64,000 nt of DNA from Brucella pseudintermedia. Its GTDB lineage: Bacteria > Pseudomonadota > Alphaproteobacteria > Rhizobiales > Rhizobiaceae. The translations under genes were made by a program, and so were the position numbers. The first letter of the stretch is position 1, and the number at the start of each line of letters is the position of its first letter. This document shows, piece by piece, positions 42,806 through 51,699 of this stretch. A model generated the notes under the pieces. That model was given only the letters and a program-made list of their open reading frames with translations, ran no database searches and was not told where the DNA came from. The DNA is taken from assembly GCF_042697365.1 (NCBI RefSeq), contig NZ_CP137604.1. The stretch is one strand, 5' to 3'.

Positions 42806-42848
42806 GCGCATCCCGAAAAGTGGAAACCGGTTTTCGGAAAAGATGCGC
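42806..42848. repeat. Full GCGCATC-type palindromic repeat
   Basis: Outer arms GCGCATC/GATGCGC and inner arms CCGAAAA/TTTTCGG around GTGGAAACCGG. The same element in half form is at 30524. The layout matches a known class of intergenic palindromes in Brucella and Rhizobiales. It lies between convergent genes. Confidence 0.8.
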
Positions 42849-42868
42849 CCGGAAAAAGACGTTCGGGT

Positions 42869-43618
42869 TTATTTTTTTCGGCTGAGAAAGGCCATAACGG
42901 CCTCGCGGGCTTCATCCGAGGTCAGTCGCTCGGCAAAATGCCTGGCTTCACGCGCAATGCGTTCGGAAACTTTTTCAGCGGGCATGCGCATCAGCGCGCG
43001 GGCAATCTGCATGGCCTGCGGCGGTTTGGAGGCGATTTCTTCCGCTGCCTTCATCACATCTGTTTCCAGCGCATCGTCGGCAACGACCTGACAGACAATA
43101 CCGGCTTCCTGCGCAGCTTCCGCGCTAAAACCGTGGCCAAGCGCCAAGAGAGCGAATGCCTTCTGATGCCCCATCAGCGGCGGAGCCAGCAGGCTGGAAG
43201 CCGCTTCCGGTACAAGGCCGAGATCGACAAACGGCGTGCGGAACAGGGCGCGCGACGTTGCAAATGTCAGATCGCAATGCAGGTGGATGGTCGTGCCGAT
43301 GCCGATGGCCAGCCCGTCGACGCCGGAAACGATGGGCTTCTTCGCGCTGGAAAGAGCGCCCAGAAAGTCCAGAATGTCGTTGCCGAGATCGCCGCCCGAC
43401 GCCGCGACCATGAAATCCTGCATGTCGTTGCCGGACGAGAACGCCCCCGGAACGCCGAGAAACACATGCACGCGCACCGCGTCATCGGCGTCGCCATCCT
43501 TGAGCGCCTTTGCCATGGTGGCATACATGGCGCGCGTGATGGCATTCTTCTTGTCGGCCCGGTTGAGGCGGATGATCTGGATCGCGCCTTTGCGCTCGAT
43601 CAGGATATGTTCGCTCAT
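42869..43618 (-). CDS. Enoyl-CoA hydratase/isomerase family protein
   Basis: A 249-residue crotonase-fold protein. The oxyanion-hole strand GAFSSGNDMQDF and the helix IVSGVDGLAIGIGTTIHLHCDL are family-typical. The second catalytic Glu is at PFVDLGLVPEAASS, giving hydratase or isomerase activity. Co-transcribed with the acyl-CoA dehydrogenase upstream (four-base overlap). Together they carry out two successive beta-oxidation steps on an undefined acyl-CoA. GGAGG precedes the ATG. Confidence 0.88.
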   Translation of the reverse strand: MSEHILIERKGAIQIIRLNRADKKNAITRAMYATMAKALKDGDADDAVRVHVFLGVPGAFSSGNDMQDFMVAASGGDLGNDILDFLGALSSAKKPIVSGVDGLAIGIGTTIHLHCDLTFATSRALFRTPFVDLGLVPEAASSLLAPPLMGHQKAFALLALGHGFSAEAAQEAGIVCQVVADDALETDVMKAAEEIASKPPQAMQIARALMRMPAEKVSERIAREARHFAERLTSDEAREAVMAFLSRKK

Positions 43619-45399
43619 GCTTGCGCCTCCAGCGCGGATTTGGCGGCGGCAAGGCTGGCGGCGCCCGTAATGACCGTGTCCTTCAGCGAGGACACTTCGG
43701 CGAGCATGTTTTCCGCGAAGAAGCGGCTCAGAACCGCACGTCCGCTATCGTCACCGGCAAGCGCCGCACGCGCAAGGTACGCGCCGCCTGAAACGAGCGA
43801 CAAGAGGCGCTGGTAAGGCGTGGCTCCGGCAAGGGCAGCCTCAAGCTGTCCTTCCGCCACAGCCTTTTGCAGCCATTCGGTGGCCTCGCGGGCTTGCGCG
43901 ATCGCCGCGGAAAGACGCGCGCCGGTTTCGCCCAGTTCCGGGCGATTGGATGCGGTCGCCTTGTCGGCATCATCCTGCAATTCTGCGAGAAAGCCCTTGA
44001 TGTGCTCGCCTTGTCCAAGCGGCAGTTTGCGCATCACCAGATCGATGGCCTGAATGCCGTTGGTGCCTTCATAGATCGGGGTGATGCGGGCGTCGCGCAG
44101 CAATTGTGCCGCACCCGTCTCTTCGATGAAGCCCATGCCGCCATGAATCTGAACGCCCAGCGATGCGACATCCACGCCTGCATCGGTTGCAAAACTCTTG
44201 GCGAGCGGCGTCAGCAGCCCGGCGCGGTCCGACCAGAACTGCTGGTCCGCGCCGTCCGTCGCATGGCTCATGTCGATGGCATGGGCGCAGGAATAGGTGA
44301 TGGAGCGGGCAATCTGCGTCAGCGCCTTCATGGTGAGCAACATGCGGCTCACATCCGGATGCTCAATGATGGGGCTCATGCCGGCTTTGGGGTCTGCGCC
44401 GATAGCGCGGCCCTGTTTGCGCTCCTTGGCATAGGCGAGCGCCTGCTGATAGGCGGCTTCGGCCACGCCGACGCCCTGAATGCCGACCAGAAGGCGGGCA
44501 TTGTTCATCATGGTGAACATGCAGGCCAGCCCGCGATTTTCCTCGCCGATCAGGTAGCCGACGGCACCCTGTTCCTCGCCCTTCACGAAACCGTCGCCAT
44601 AGATCATGGTGCAGGTCGGAGAGGCGTGGATGCCCATCTTGTGTTCAAGGCCGGAACAGAACAGATCGTTGCGGCGTCCAAGCGAACCGTCTTCATTGAC
44701 GAGGTATTTCGGCACGAGGAAAAGCGAAATACCCTTTGTGCCGGCCGGGGCATCGGGCAGGCGCGCCAGCACCAGATGCACGATATTGTCGGTCAGGTCG
44801 TGTTCGCCATAGGTGATGAAAATCTTCTGGCCAAAAATGCGGTAAGTGCCGTCACCGGCGCGTTCTGCACGGGTGCGAAGTGCGCCGAGATCGGAGCCTG
44901 CCTGAGGTTCGGTCAGGTTCATCGTGCCCATCCACTCGCCGGTGATAAGCTTTTCGAGATAGACGTCCTTCAATTCCTTGGAAGCGTGCTTTTCAAGCGC
45001 CTCGACCGCGCCCATGGTCAGCGTCGGAGCAATGGCGAAGGCCAGCGTGCCGGAATTCCACATTTCGCTGACAGCCACCGACATCATGGTCGGCAGGCCC
45101 TGACCGCCATATTCCGGCGTGCCGGTGAGCGAGTTCCAGCCGCCGTCAATCCAGTCGCGGTAAAGCTCTTTCCAGCCCGGCGCGGTTGTTACGACGCCAT
45201 CCTTGACTGTGGCGCCATGCTTGTCGCCGGTTATGCGCAGAGGCTCGACGCGCTCAGAGGCAAATTTGCCCGCTTCTTCCAGAATGGCGGCGGCAAGATC
45301 CGCGGAAAATTCAGGGAAACGGTTGTCGTCCAGGGCCTTTTCCAGCCCTGCAACCTTCATCAGCGTATGGGAAATTTCAGAAACCGGCGCGCGATACAT
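43615..45399 (-). CDS. Acyl-CoA dehydrogenase with C-terminal extension
   Basis: A 594-residue FAD enzyme. The flavin motifs are LTEPQAGSDLGALRTRA and FITYGEHD, and the end of the core is GVQIHGGMGFIEETGAAQLLRDARITPIYEGTNGIQAIDL, where the Glu in YEGTN is the catalytic base. A further 150-residue helical C-terminal domain marks the longer family found beside hydratases. A strong GGAGG-AAAG-ATG start. First gene of the two-gene operon; a palindromic motif lies upstream at 45513. Confidence 0.92.
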   Translation of the reverse strand: MYRAPVSEISHTLMKVAGLEKALDDNRFPEFSADLAAAILEEAGKFASERVEPLRITGDKHGATVKDGVVTTAPGWKELYRDWIDGGWNSLTGTPEYGGQGLPTMMSVAVSEMWNSGTLAFAIAPTLTMGAVEALEKHASKELKDVYLEKLITGEWMGTMNLTEPQAGSDLGALRTRAERAGDGTYRIFGQKIFITYGEHDLTDNIVHLVLARLPDAPAGTKGISLFLVPKYLVNEDGSLGRRNDLFCSGLEHKMGIHASPTCTMIYGDGFVKGEEQGAVGYLIGEENRGLACMFTMMNNARLLVGIQGVGVAEAAYQQALAYAKERKQGRAIGADPKAGMSPIIEHPDVSRMLLTMKALTQIARSITYSCAHAIDMSHATDGADQQFWSDRAGLLTPLAKSFATDAGVDVASLGVQIHGGMGFIEETGAAQLLRDARITPIYEGTNGIQAIDLVMRKLPLGQGEHIKGFLAELQDDADKATASNRPELGETGARLSAAIAQAREATEWLQKAVAEGQLEAALAGATPYQRLLSLVSGGAYLARAALAGDDSGRAVLSRFFAENMLAEVSSLKDTVITGAASLAAAKSALEAQA

Positions 45400-45512
45400 C
45401 TTTCCTCCAAAATATGATTTGCTAGCTTCTCCTCAGAAGCCTCTCCTGCATCGGCGCTGTTTGCATTCCGGCAGGCGCCAAAACGGCCATCCGACATAAG
45501 AGCTATCGGCTT

Positions 45513-45529
45513 ATTACGTAAACGTCAAT
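45513..45529 (-). promoter_or_regulatory. Possible operator/promoter element of the acyl-CoA operon
   Basis: On the minus strand it reads ATTGACGTTTACGTAAT, 114 bases upstream of the dehydrogenase start. It holds a TTGACG that could act as a -35 box and a doubled ACGT. It resembles, as far as I remember, sites of MerR-type regulators of acyl-CoA catabolism. Unproven. Confidence 0.4.
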
Positions 45530-45654
45530 GTTTTCGATACACGTCATCGTGATGGGATGGCGGTCGGGCATCCACGGGCAAAAGCCCCATCCGCAATGGC
45601 GAGAGCGCTTTAAAAAAGTGGATTATTGCGCGGTGATGAGGCCGATAGGCGATG

Positions 45655-46935
45655 TTAGGACTGCTTTTCCCGCTCCACGGCACGCCAGCCGATATCGGAG
45701 CGGTAGAATCCTTCCGGCCAGTCGATGCGCTTCACGGCTTCATAGGCTTTGGCCTGTGCCTCGGCGACCGTGTCGGCGATGGCCGTGACATTCAGCACGC
45801 GGCCGCCATTGGCAATGATGTTGCCGTCCTTCTCCGCCGTGCCTGCGTGGAACATCTTGACGCCATCCATGCCTTCGAGCTTGTCGAGGCCACGGATCAC
45901 GCTGCCCTTCTTCACATTGGACGGATAGCCTTCCGCAGCCATCACCACCGTCAGCGCTGGCTGGTCTTTCCAGTCGAGCGAAACTTCATCCAGCTTGCCG
46001 TCCACGGCGGCATTGATGAGAGCGAGCAGGTCGGTGTTGAGGCGCATCATCAGCACCTGACATTCCGGATCACCGAAACGGGTATTGTATTCGATGAGCT
46101 TCGGGCCGTCTTTGCCGATCATCAGGCCGAGAAAGAGGATGCCGGAAAACGGCGCGCCGATTTCGGCCATGCCGCGCATCGTTGGTTCGATCAACTCGCG
46201 CATGGTGCGTTCGACGATTTCCGGCGTCATCACCGGAGCGGGGGCATAGGCGCCCATGCCGCCGGTATTGGGGCCGGTATCGCCATCGCCGACGCGCTTG
46301 TGATCCTGTGCCGAGCCGAGCGGCAAGGCGGTCTTTCCATCGCAAATGCAGAAGAAGCTTGCTTCTTCACCGTCCAGAAACTCCTCGACGACCACTTCGG
46401 CACCGGCGGACCCGAATGCGCCCTCGAAACAGGCGTCAACGGCGTCGAGCGCTTCATCGAGCGTCATCGCCACGACCACGCCCTTGCCTGCGGCAAGCCC
46501 GTCGGCCTTGACGACGATGGGTGCACCCTGCTGGCGGATATAGGCCTTGGCCTTGGGCGCATTGTTGAAGCGACCGTACGCGCCTGTCGGAATATCGAAG
46601 TGCGCGCAGAGATCCTTGGTGAAGCCTTTGGAACCTTCAAGCTGCGCCGCAGCCTTGGAGGGACCGAACACGCGGATACCCTCAGTGCGCATTTCATCGG
46701 AGAGGCCAGCGACGAGCGGTGCTTCCGGCCCGACCACCACGAGATCGATCTTCTCGTCCTTGGCAAAGGCAATCAGCGCCTTGTGGTCATCCACGCTGAT
46801 ATCGACCAGCTCGGCGGCTTCCGCGATGCCCGGATTGCCGGGTGCGCAATAGAGCTTTTCGAGCAGGGGAGAGGCGGCAAGCTTCCATGCCAAGGCGTGC
46901 TCGCGTCCACCGGAACCGATCAACAGAACTTTCAT
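45655..46935 (-). CDS. purD: Phosphoribosylamine-glycine ligase
   Basis: A 426-residue ATP-grasp enzyme for the second step of de novo purine synthesis. N-terminal GSGGREHALAWKLA, GPEAPLVAGL, the ATP-grasp segment APIVVKADGLAAGKGVVVA, and the metal-binding end FGDPECQVLM are all present. GGGAG lies eight bases ahead of the ATG. A perfect 26-bp palindrome begins 19 bases upstream of the start. Stand-alone gene, divergent from ubiA. Confidence 0.96.
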   Translation of the reverse strand: MKVLLIGSGGREHALAWKLAASPLLEKLYCAPGNPGIAEAAELVDISVDDHKALIAFAKDEKIDLVVVGPEAPLVAGLSDEMRTEGIRVFGPSKAAAQLEGSKGFTKDLCAHFDIPTGAYGRFNNAPKAKAYIRQQGAPIVVKADGLAAGKGVVVAMTLDEALDAVDACFEGAFGSAGAEVVVEEFLDGEEASFFCICDGKTALPLGSAQDHKRVGDGDTGPNTGGMGAYAPAPVMTPEIVERTMRELIEPTMRGMAEIGAPFSGILFLGLMIGKDGPKLIEYNTRFGDPECQVLMMRLNTDLLALINAAVDGKLDEVSLDWKDQPALTVVMAAEGYPSNVKKGSVIRGLDKLEGMDGVKMFHAGTAEKDGNIIANGGRVLNVTAIADTVAEAQAKAYEAVKRIDWPEGFYRSDIGWRAVEREKQS

Positions 46936-46953
46936 GCCTTGCTCCCTGCGCTT

Positions 46954-46979
46954 GAGGTAAGTAAACGTTTACTTACCTC
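46954..46979. promoter_or_regulatory. Perfect 26-bp palindrome, probable operator
   Basis: A dyad without spacer centred on GTAAACGTTTAC, extending to GAGGTAAGTA on the left and its exact complement on the right. It lies in the 142-base gap between divergent purD and ubiA. A spacer-free palindrome is typical of a TetR-, LacI- or GntR-type operator and would not form a usual terminator. Confidence 0.7.
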
Positions 46980-47077
46980 GGCTCTCTATTGCCCATCGCA
47001 CACGCGGGCAAGGGCAGGCTCGCGATTTTTCCAGAAAAAGCGGGTAGAGTCGTTCAGTTTCGAGAAAGCAGACGACC

Positions 47078-48091
47078 ATGCAGCATCCGCAAACCAACCC
47101 ACAGGTCAACTCCGGCATCCAATCCCGCGATGCGCGCGGGCGGGTAAAGGACGCTCCTTCCGGTCATTGGGTATATCGCGTCCTGCCGCACTGGCTCTGG
47201 CCTTATGCGCAGCTTGCCCGCTGGGACCGTCCCATCGGCTGGCAGCTTCTGCTCTGGCCATGCTGGTGGTCGGCGGCGCTCGTGGCGGGAGCGGGCGCAA
47301 AACCCGGAGACGGCGCCTGGGCCGTATTGCCATCTTTCTGGCATCTGTTTCTGTTTCTTATCGGCGCCATCGCCATGCGCGGTTCCGGCTGCACCTATAA
47401 CGATCTGGTCGATCAGGATATTGACGACAAGGTGGATCGCACGCGCTCGCGTCCGCTGCCCTCGGGGCAGGTCACACGCGGGCAGGCAAAGCTGTTTTTG
47501 GTCTTGCAGGCACTGGTCGGCCTCGTGGTGGTGCTGCAGTTCAACTGGTTTTCCATCGGCCTTGGCATTTTCTCGCTTCTGATCGTCGCCGCCTATCCCT
47601 TCATGAAGCGCATTACCGACTGGCCGCAATTCGTGCTCGGTCTTGCTTTCTCATGGGGGGCGCTTATGGGCTGGGGCGCGGTGGAAGGCTCGCTGAGCCT
47701 GGCACCGGTGCTTCTCTATATCGGCGCGATCCTGTGGACGATCGGCTACGACACGATCTATGCGCATCAGGACAAGGAAGATGACGCGCTGGTGGGCGTG
47801 CGCTCCACGGCGCGTCTGTTCGGCAAGCATACCAAGACGGCGCTGATGATCCTCTATGGCGGGGCTATCGGCTTCTTCGCGGCGGCTTTCGCCGTGGCTG
47901 AGGTGCCGATGCCAGCCCTTGCCGGATTGCTTGCGGCGGGTGTGCATCTCTATCGCCAGATCATCGTGCTCGATATAGACAACCCCGACCAGTGCCTGAA
48001 ACTGTTCAAATCCAACAATATTGTCGGCTGGCTGATCTTCCTCGGGCTGGTGTTCGGAAGCCTCTGGGTGGCGGTCAAGCCGCTGGTATAA
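47078..48091 (+). CDS. ubiA: 4-hydroxybenzoate polyprenyltransferase
   Basis: A 337-residue integral membrane prenyltransferase attaching the polyprenyl chain to 4-hydroxybenzoate in ubiquinone synthesis. The two Asp-rich sites are NDLVDQDIDDKVDRTRSRPL and DTIYAHQDKEDD. About eight or nine membrane helices. Its N-terminal 35 residues are hydrophilic and longer than in E. coli. The polyprenyl diphosphate substrate is likely made by the gene at 31.7 kb. Divergent from purD. Confidence 0.95.
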   Translation: MQHPQTNPQVNSGIQSRDARGRVKDAPSGHWVYRVLPHWLWPYAQLARWDRPIGWQLLLWPCWWSAALVAGAGAKPGDGAWAVLPSFWHLFLFLIGAIAMRGSGCTYNDLVDQDIDDKVDRTRSRPLPSGQVTRGQAKLFLVLQALVGLVVVLQFNWFSIGLGIFSLLIVAAYPFMKRITDWPQFVLGLAFSWGALMGWGAVEGSLSLAPVLLYIGAILWTIGYDTIYAHQDKEDDALVGVRSTARLFGKHTKTALMILYGGAIGFFAAAFAVAEVPMPALAGLLAAGVHLYRQIIVLDIDNPDQCLKLFKSNNIVGWLIFLGLVFGSLWVAVKPLV

Positions 48092-48096
48092 ACAAA

Positions 48097-48120
48097 AAGG
48101 CCACCGGAGATGGTGGCCTT
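48097..48120. terminator. Bidirectional terminator between ubiA and pdxH
   Basis: Perfect 9-bp stem AAGGCCACC with GGTGGCCTT around GGAGAT. The T run is stronger on the minus strand (CCTTTTTGTT), fitting pdxH; ubiA may use it too. Confidence 0.88.
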
Positions 48121-48131
48121 GCTTTATCGGA

Positions 48132-48743
48132 TCAGGGATAGAGCCTGTCCTTGTTCCAGTCGCCCTCCGGCGTTGGCCGCGTGAAGAGCACGCGGTCATG
48201 CAGGCGAAAGGCCCGGTCGTGCCAGAATTCAATCGAGACCGGCCGGATACGGAACCCCGACCAGTAGGGCGGGCGGGGGATGTCGCCGATGGCATATTTC
48301 GCGGTATATTCTGCAACAGCCTTTTCCAGCGCGAACCGGCTTTCCAGCGGGCGTGACTGCTTGGATGCCCATGCACCGATGCGGCTGCCGCGCGGGCGCG
48401 AGGCATAATAGGCATCGGCTTCGGCATCGCTGACTTTTTCCACCGGTCCACGCACGCGCACCTGACGGCGCAACGTCTTCCAATGGAAGCACATCGCGGC
48501 TTTTTCCGCCGACAGGATTTCCTTGCCCTTGGTGCTTTCATAATTGGTGTAGAAGACGAAGCCCTGCTCGTCAAAATCCTTCAGCAGCACCATGCGCACA
48601 TTGGGCAGGCCATCCGGGTCAACCGTCGCCAGCGCGACCGCATTCGGGTCGTTCGGTTCGCTCTGTTTGGCATCGGCCAGCCAGTCGGCAAAGAGTTTGA
48701 ACGGCTGGGAGGATTCGGTGAAGTCGTCGCTTGCGTTTGTCAT
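48132..48743 (-). CDS. pdxH: Pyridoxamine/pyridoxine 5'-phosphate oxidase
   Basis: A 203-residue FMN enzyme making pyridoxal 5'-phosphate. FMN-binding segments NVRMVLLKDFDEQGFVFYTNY and KAAMCFHWKTLRRQVRVRG, and the C-terminal WSGFRIRPVSIEFWHDRAFRLHDR, are all conserved. No ribosome-binding site is obvious before ATG 48743. Confidence 0.95.
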   Translation of the reverse strand: MTNASDDFTESSQPFKLFADWLADAKQSEPNDPNAVALATVDPDGLPNVRMVLLKDFDEQGFVFYTNYESTKGKEILSAEKAAMCFHWKTLRRQVRVRGPVEKVSDAEADAYYASRPRGSRIGAWASKQSRPLESRFALEKAVAEYTAKYAIGDIPRPPYWSGFRIRPVSIEFWHDRAFRLHDRVLFTRPTPEGDWNKDRLYP

Positions 48744-49108
48744 TTTGGATTTTCAACAGCCTGTCGGAAATATGCGGATCATCCTGGAAGGGAATCTTCA
48801 CCGGAGACCCAAGAGATAGGGGGGCGGGCCGAGCTTCTTCGATAACCGGCATTTTGTCCATGGCCTTGCCGGGATGTGTCGTCGCAGGCAGCGATTTGGT
48901 TCTTCCGCCTGCCGCCAATCGGTGCGAGGTGGCGGCTTTAGTTGCCTATGGTCACAGAAAGCCGGGCGCATCCTTAGACAACTGAATAAAGTAAGGAGTT
49001 GGGCGTTGTGCTCTGATTCCGATTTGTTTACCTTTCCGGCACACCGCTTGTTAACTCAAGCGCACCCATAATCCCTGCATCTTTAGCGTGTAGAACAAGG
49101 GAATAGCG
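48744..49108. other. Intergenic region, no clear gene
   Basis: A 365-base gap between divergent pdxH and the lipoprotein gene. Only short unconvincing frames are present. A CTTAGACAACTG segment is followed by GTAAGGAG without a coding frame. No tRNA or riboswitch was recognised; promoters for both genes should lie here. Confidence 0.5.
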
Positions 49109-49576
49109 TTGGCCGTCGAGACGCTTCGCCAGAAGGACAAATTCCGGAGCCCGTGCCGTGGCGCCAATGCGCTGCGCAAGGCTGCGATTGGCATAGGCCT
49201 TTTCTCGCTCGCCGGTTGCGCCATGGGCGGGGTGAGCATCGAAAAGGCAGTTCCTGATTCTTCCATGGTCACCGGGTCCGTGAAGTCGCAGCAGGTCGAG
49301 ACCGATACCGGCAAGCTTTCCGATCAGTCCGCCATAAAGAACGTCGTTTCCGCGCTTGATTTCACGCAATGGGGAAAGAAACCGGTTCCGTGGGCCAATC
49401 CCGACACGGGAAGCCAGGGCACCATCACGACGATTGCCGAGAACAACAAGAACAATCAGCTCTGCCGCGAGTTCGAAACCTCGCGCGAGGCTTTTGACGG
49501 CGTTTCCATCTATCGCGGCGAAACCTGCATGGAACGCGGCGGTCAATGGACGGTGACGTCTTTCGCCCCGATCTGA
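49109..49576 (+). CDS. RT0821/Lpp0805-family surface lipoprotein
   Basis: A 155-residue protein with a TTG start and an N-terminal basic stretch of about 24 residues, then a hydrophobic segment ending in a lipobox (SLAGC). The C-terminal domain (LDFTQWGKKPVPWANPDTGS ... CREFETSREAFDGVSIYRGETCMERGGQW) matches the rickettsial 17-kDa surface antigen type, with two cysteines. An outer-membrane lipoprotein of unknown function. The long N-terminus makes the start somewhat uncertain. Confidence 0.78.
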   Translation: MAVETLRQKDKFRSPCRGANALRKAAIGIGLFSLAGCAMGGVSIEKAVPDSSMVTGSVKSQQVETDTGKLSDQSAIKNVVSALDFTQWGKKPVPWANPDTGSQGTITTIAENNKNNQLCREFETSREAFDGVSIYRGETCMERGGQWTVTSFAPI

Positions 49577-49677
49577 AAAGAAAAGCCTGACCTGACTGGA
49601 ACTTTGCGGGTCAGATGCGCATATTGTGGGCAACGAATCTTGTTCATCTCACAATTATTTCCTGAAAGAGGAACTAT

Positions 49678-50628
49678 ATGCGCGATCCCTATAGCGTGCT
49701 GGGCGTCGCCAAAACGGCGAAGCCCGAAGAAATAAAATCGGCTTTTCGCAAACTGGCCAAAAAGCACCACCCGGATCAGAACAAGGATGATCCGAAGGCG
49801 CAGGAGCGTTTTGCAGAACTGAATCAAGCCTACGAAATTCTGGGCGACAAGGACAAGCGCGGGCAATTCGACCGTGGCGAGATCGATGCCGAAGGCAAGC
49901 CTGCTTTCCAGGGCTTCGCAGGCGGGCAGGGCTTCGGCGGCGCTCATGGCGACCCCTTCGCCGGTTTCCGGCAGGGCGGCGGCAACAGCCATTTTGAATT
50001 TCGTTCCGGCCCCGGCGGGTTTCAGCAGGGCGGTGGTTTCGGCGGTGCAGAAGATATATTGAACGATCTCTTTGGCGGCGCTTTCGGCGGCGGTGCCCGC
50101 GCGGGCGGCGCGCGTCAGCGTGGCCCGGCGAAGGGAGCCGATCTTTCGGCATCCATTGATATCACGCTGGAGCAGGCTGCCGGCGCGGAAAAGGTCGAGG
50201 CGATTTTTCCCAACGGCAAGCACCTCAAGATCAAGCTGCCCAAATATGTCGAAGACGGTCAGACCATTCGCCTGAAAGGGCAGGGCGAGACCTTGGTGGG
50301 GGGAACGGCCGGTGATGCGCTGGTTACGATCCACTTCAAGGCGCATCCCCGGTTTCGTCTGGAAGGCCGCGACGTCCATGTGGACTTGTCGGTCGAGCTT
50401 GTCGACGCCGTTCTGGGCGGCAAGCAGGAGGTCGAGACGCTCGACGGGCGGATTGCGGTGAAAATACCGGCATGGTCGAGTTCGGACCGTGTGCTGCGGC
50501 TGAAAGAAAAGGGGCTCCCTCTCAAAGCCGGTGGACGTGGCGATCTTTACGTGCATGTGCGGATCATGCTGCCGGAAGGCGGCGACCGGGAACTGGAAGA
50601 ATTCCTGCAGAAACGCAAACAAGCCTGA
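49678..50628 (+). CDS. DnaJ-class molecular chaperone (CbpA-like)
   Basis: A 316-residue co-chaperone. The N-terminal J domain (DPYSVLGVAKTAKPEEIKSAFRKLAKKHHPDQNK) carries the HPD motif that stimulates DnaK ATPase. A Gly/Phe-rich linker follows (about 75-135). The C-terminal domain (SASIDITLEQAAGAEKVEAIFPNG) is the CTD repeat. The zinc-finger of canonical DnaJ is absent, as in CbpA. GAGGA precedes the ATG. It ends in a strong terminator before fabI. Confidence 0.9.
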   Translation: MRDPYSVLGVAKTAKPEEIKSAFRKLAKKHHPDQNKDDPKAQERFAELNQAYEILGDKDKRGQFDRGEIDAEGKPAFQGFAGGQGFGGAHGDPFAGFRQGGGNSHFEFRSGPGGFQQGGGFGGAEDILNDLFGGAFGGGARAGGARQRGPAKGADLSASIDITLEQAAGAEKVEAIFPNGKHLKIKLPKYVEDGQTIRLKGQGETLVGGTAGDALVTIHFKAHPRFRLEGRDVHVDLSVELVDAVLGGKQEVETLDGRIAVKIPAWSSSDRVLRLKEKGLPLKAGGRGDLYVHVRIMLPEGGDRELEEFLQKRKQA

Positions 50629-50648
50629 GCGCGTCTTCAATCGTTTGA

Positions 50649-50698
50649 AGCCGGGTGTTGTCTCTTTGCGGCAGTAAGGTGACAATGCCCGGCTTTTT
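50649..50698 (+). terminator. Terminator of the DnaJ-class gene
   Basis: Long stem AGCCGGGTGTTGTC with GACAATGCCCGGCT (12 of 14 pairs), followed by TTTTT. Confidence 0.85.
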
Positions 50699-50773
50699 CA
50701 CTGCAATTGCTTGAAGGAGAGCCGAGGCTGTGCGATAGGGCAACAAGTTAATTGTTTTCAATGAGGACCCCTA

Positions 50774-51592
50774 ATGACCGCACAGTCAGGTTTGTTGCAG
50801 GGCAAGCGTGGATTGATTCTGGGCGTCGCCAACAACCGCTCCATCGCATGGGGTATTGCGAAGGCCGCTCGTGATGCAGGCGCAGAGCTCGCATTCACCT
50901 ATCAGGGCGATGCATTGAAGAAGCGTGTCGAGCCTCTGGCAGAAGAGCTTGGCGCGTTCGTTGCCGGACATTGCGACGTGGCGGATGCCGCCAGTATTGA
51001 TGCTGTTTTTGAGACGCTTGAAAAGAAGTGGGGCAAGCTCGACTTCCTGGTGCACGCTATCGGTTTTTCCGACAAGGACGAACTGACTGGCCGCTATCTC
51101 GATACGTCGGAAGCCAATTTCACCAACACGATGCTGATCTCGGTTTATTCGCTGACGGCGGTTGCGCGCCGGGCGGAAAAGCTGATGAACGACGGCGGAT
51201 CGATCCTGACGCTGACCTATTACGGCGCCGAAAAAGTCATGCCGAACTACAATGTCATGGGCGTGGCCAAGGCTGCTCTTGAAGCAAGCGTGAAATATCT
51301 GGCCGTCGATCTTGGCCCGCAGAACATTCGCGTCAACGCAATCTCGGCAGGCCCGATCAAGACGCTCGCTGCCTCCGGCATTGGCGATTTCCGCTATATC
51401 CTGAAATGGAACGAGTACAACGCGCCGCTGCGCCGTACCGTTACCATCGAGGAAGTGGGCGATGTCGGCCTCTATTTCCTTTCCGACCTGTCCCGTTCGG
51501 TGACGGGCGAAGTCCATCACGCGGATAGCGGCTATCATGTCATCGGCATGAAAGCGGTGGACGCGCCGGATATTTCGGTCGTGAAAGATTGA
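50774..51592 (+). CDS. fabI: Enoyl-[acyl-carrier-protein] reductase (NADH)
   Basis: A 272-residue short-chain dehydrogenase that carries out the last step of fatty-acid elongation. The cofactor motif GLILGVANNRSIAWGIAKA, and the active-site pair Tyr-Tyr with Lys in YYGAEKVMPNYNVMGVAKAA (Y-x6-K), identify FabI, the triclosan/diazaborine target. GAGGA is placed ahead of the ATG. Alphaproteobacteria often carry more than one FabI; only one is in this window. Confidence 0.95.
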   Translation: MTAQSGLLQGKRGLILGVANNRSIAWGIAKAARDAGAELAFTYQGDALKKRVEPLAEELGAFVAGHCDVADAASIDAVFETLEKKWGKLDFLVHAIGFSDKDELTGRYLDTSEANFTNTMLISVYSLTAVARRAEKLMNDGGSILTLTYYGAEKVMPNYNVMGVAKAALEASVKYLAVDLGPQNIRVNAISAGPIKTLAASGIGDFRYILKWNEYNAPLRRTVTIEEVGDVGLYFLSDLSRSVTGEVHHADSGYHVIGMKAVDAPDISVVKD

Positions 51593-51604
51593 AGCAGCAA
51601 ACAC

Positions 51605-51645
51605 AAAATCCCGAAAAGCTGACCGGCTTTTCGGGATTTTTCTTT
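51605..51645 (+). terminator. Terminator of fabI
   Basis: A 15-bp perfect stem (AAAATCCCGAAAAGC with GCTTTTCGGGATTTT) around TGACCG, with a T run. Confidence 0.93.
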
Positions 51646-51699
51646 CCTAGTGCGGGAAAGCTATCCACACATTGACTGACGGCATATTGAGGTAGAGCT

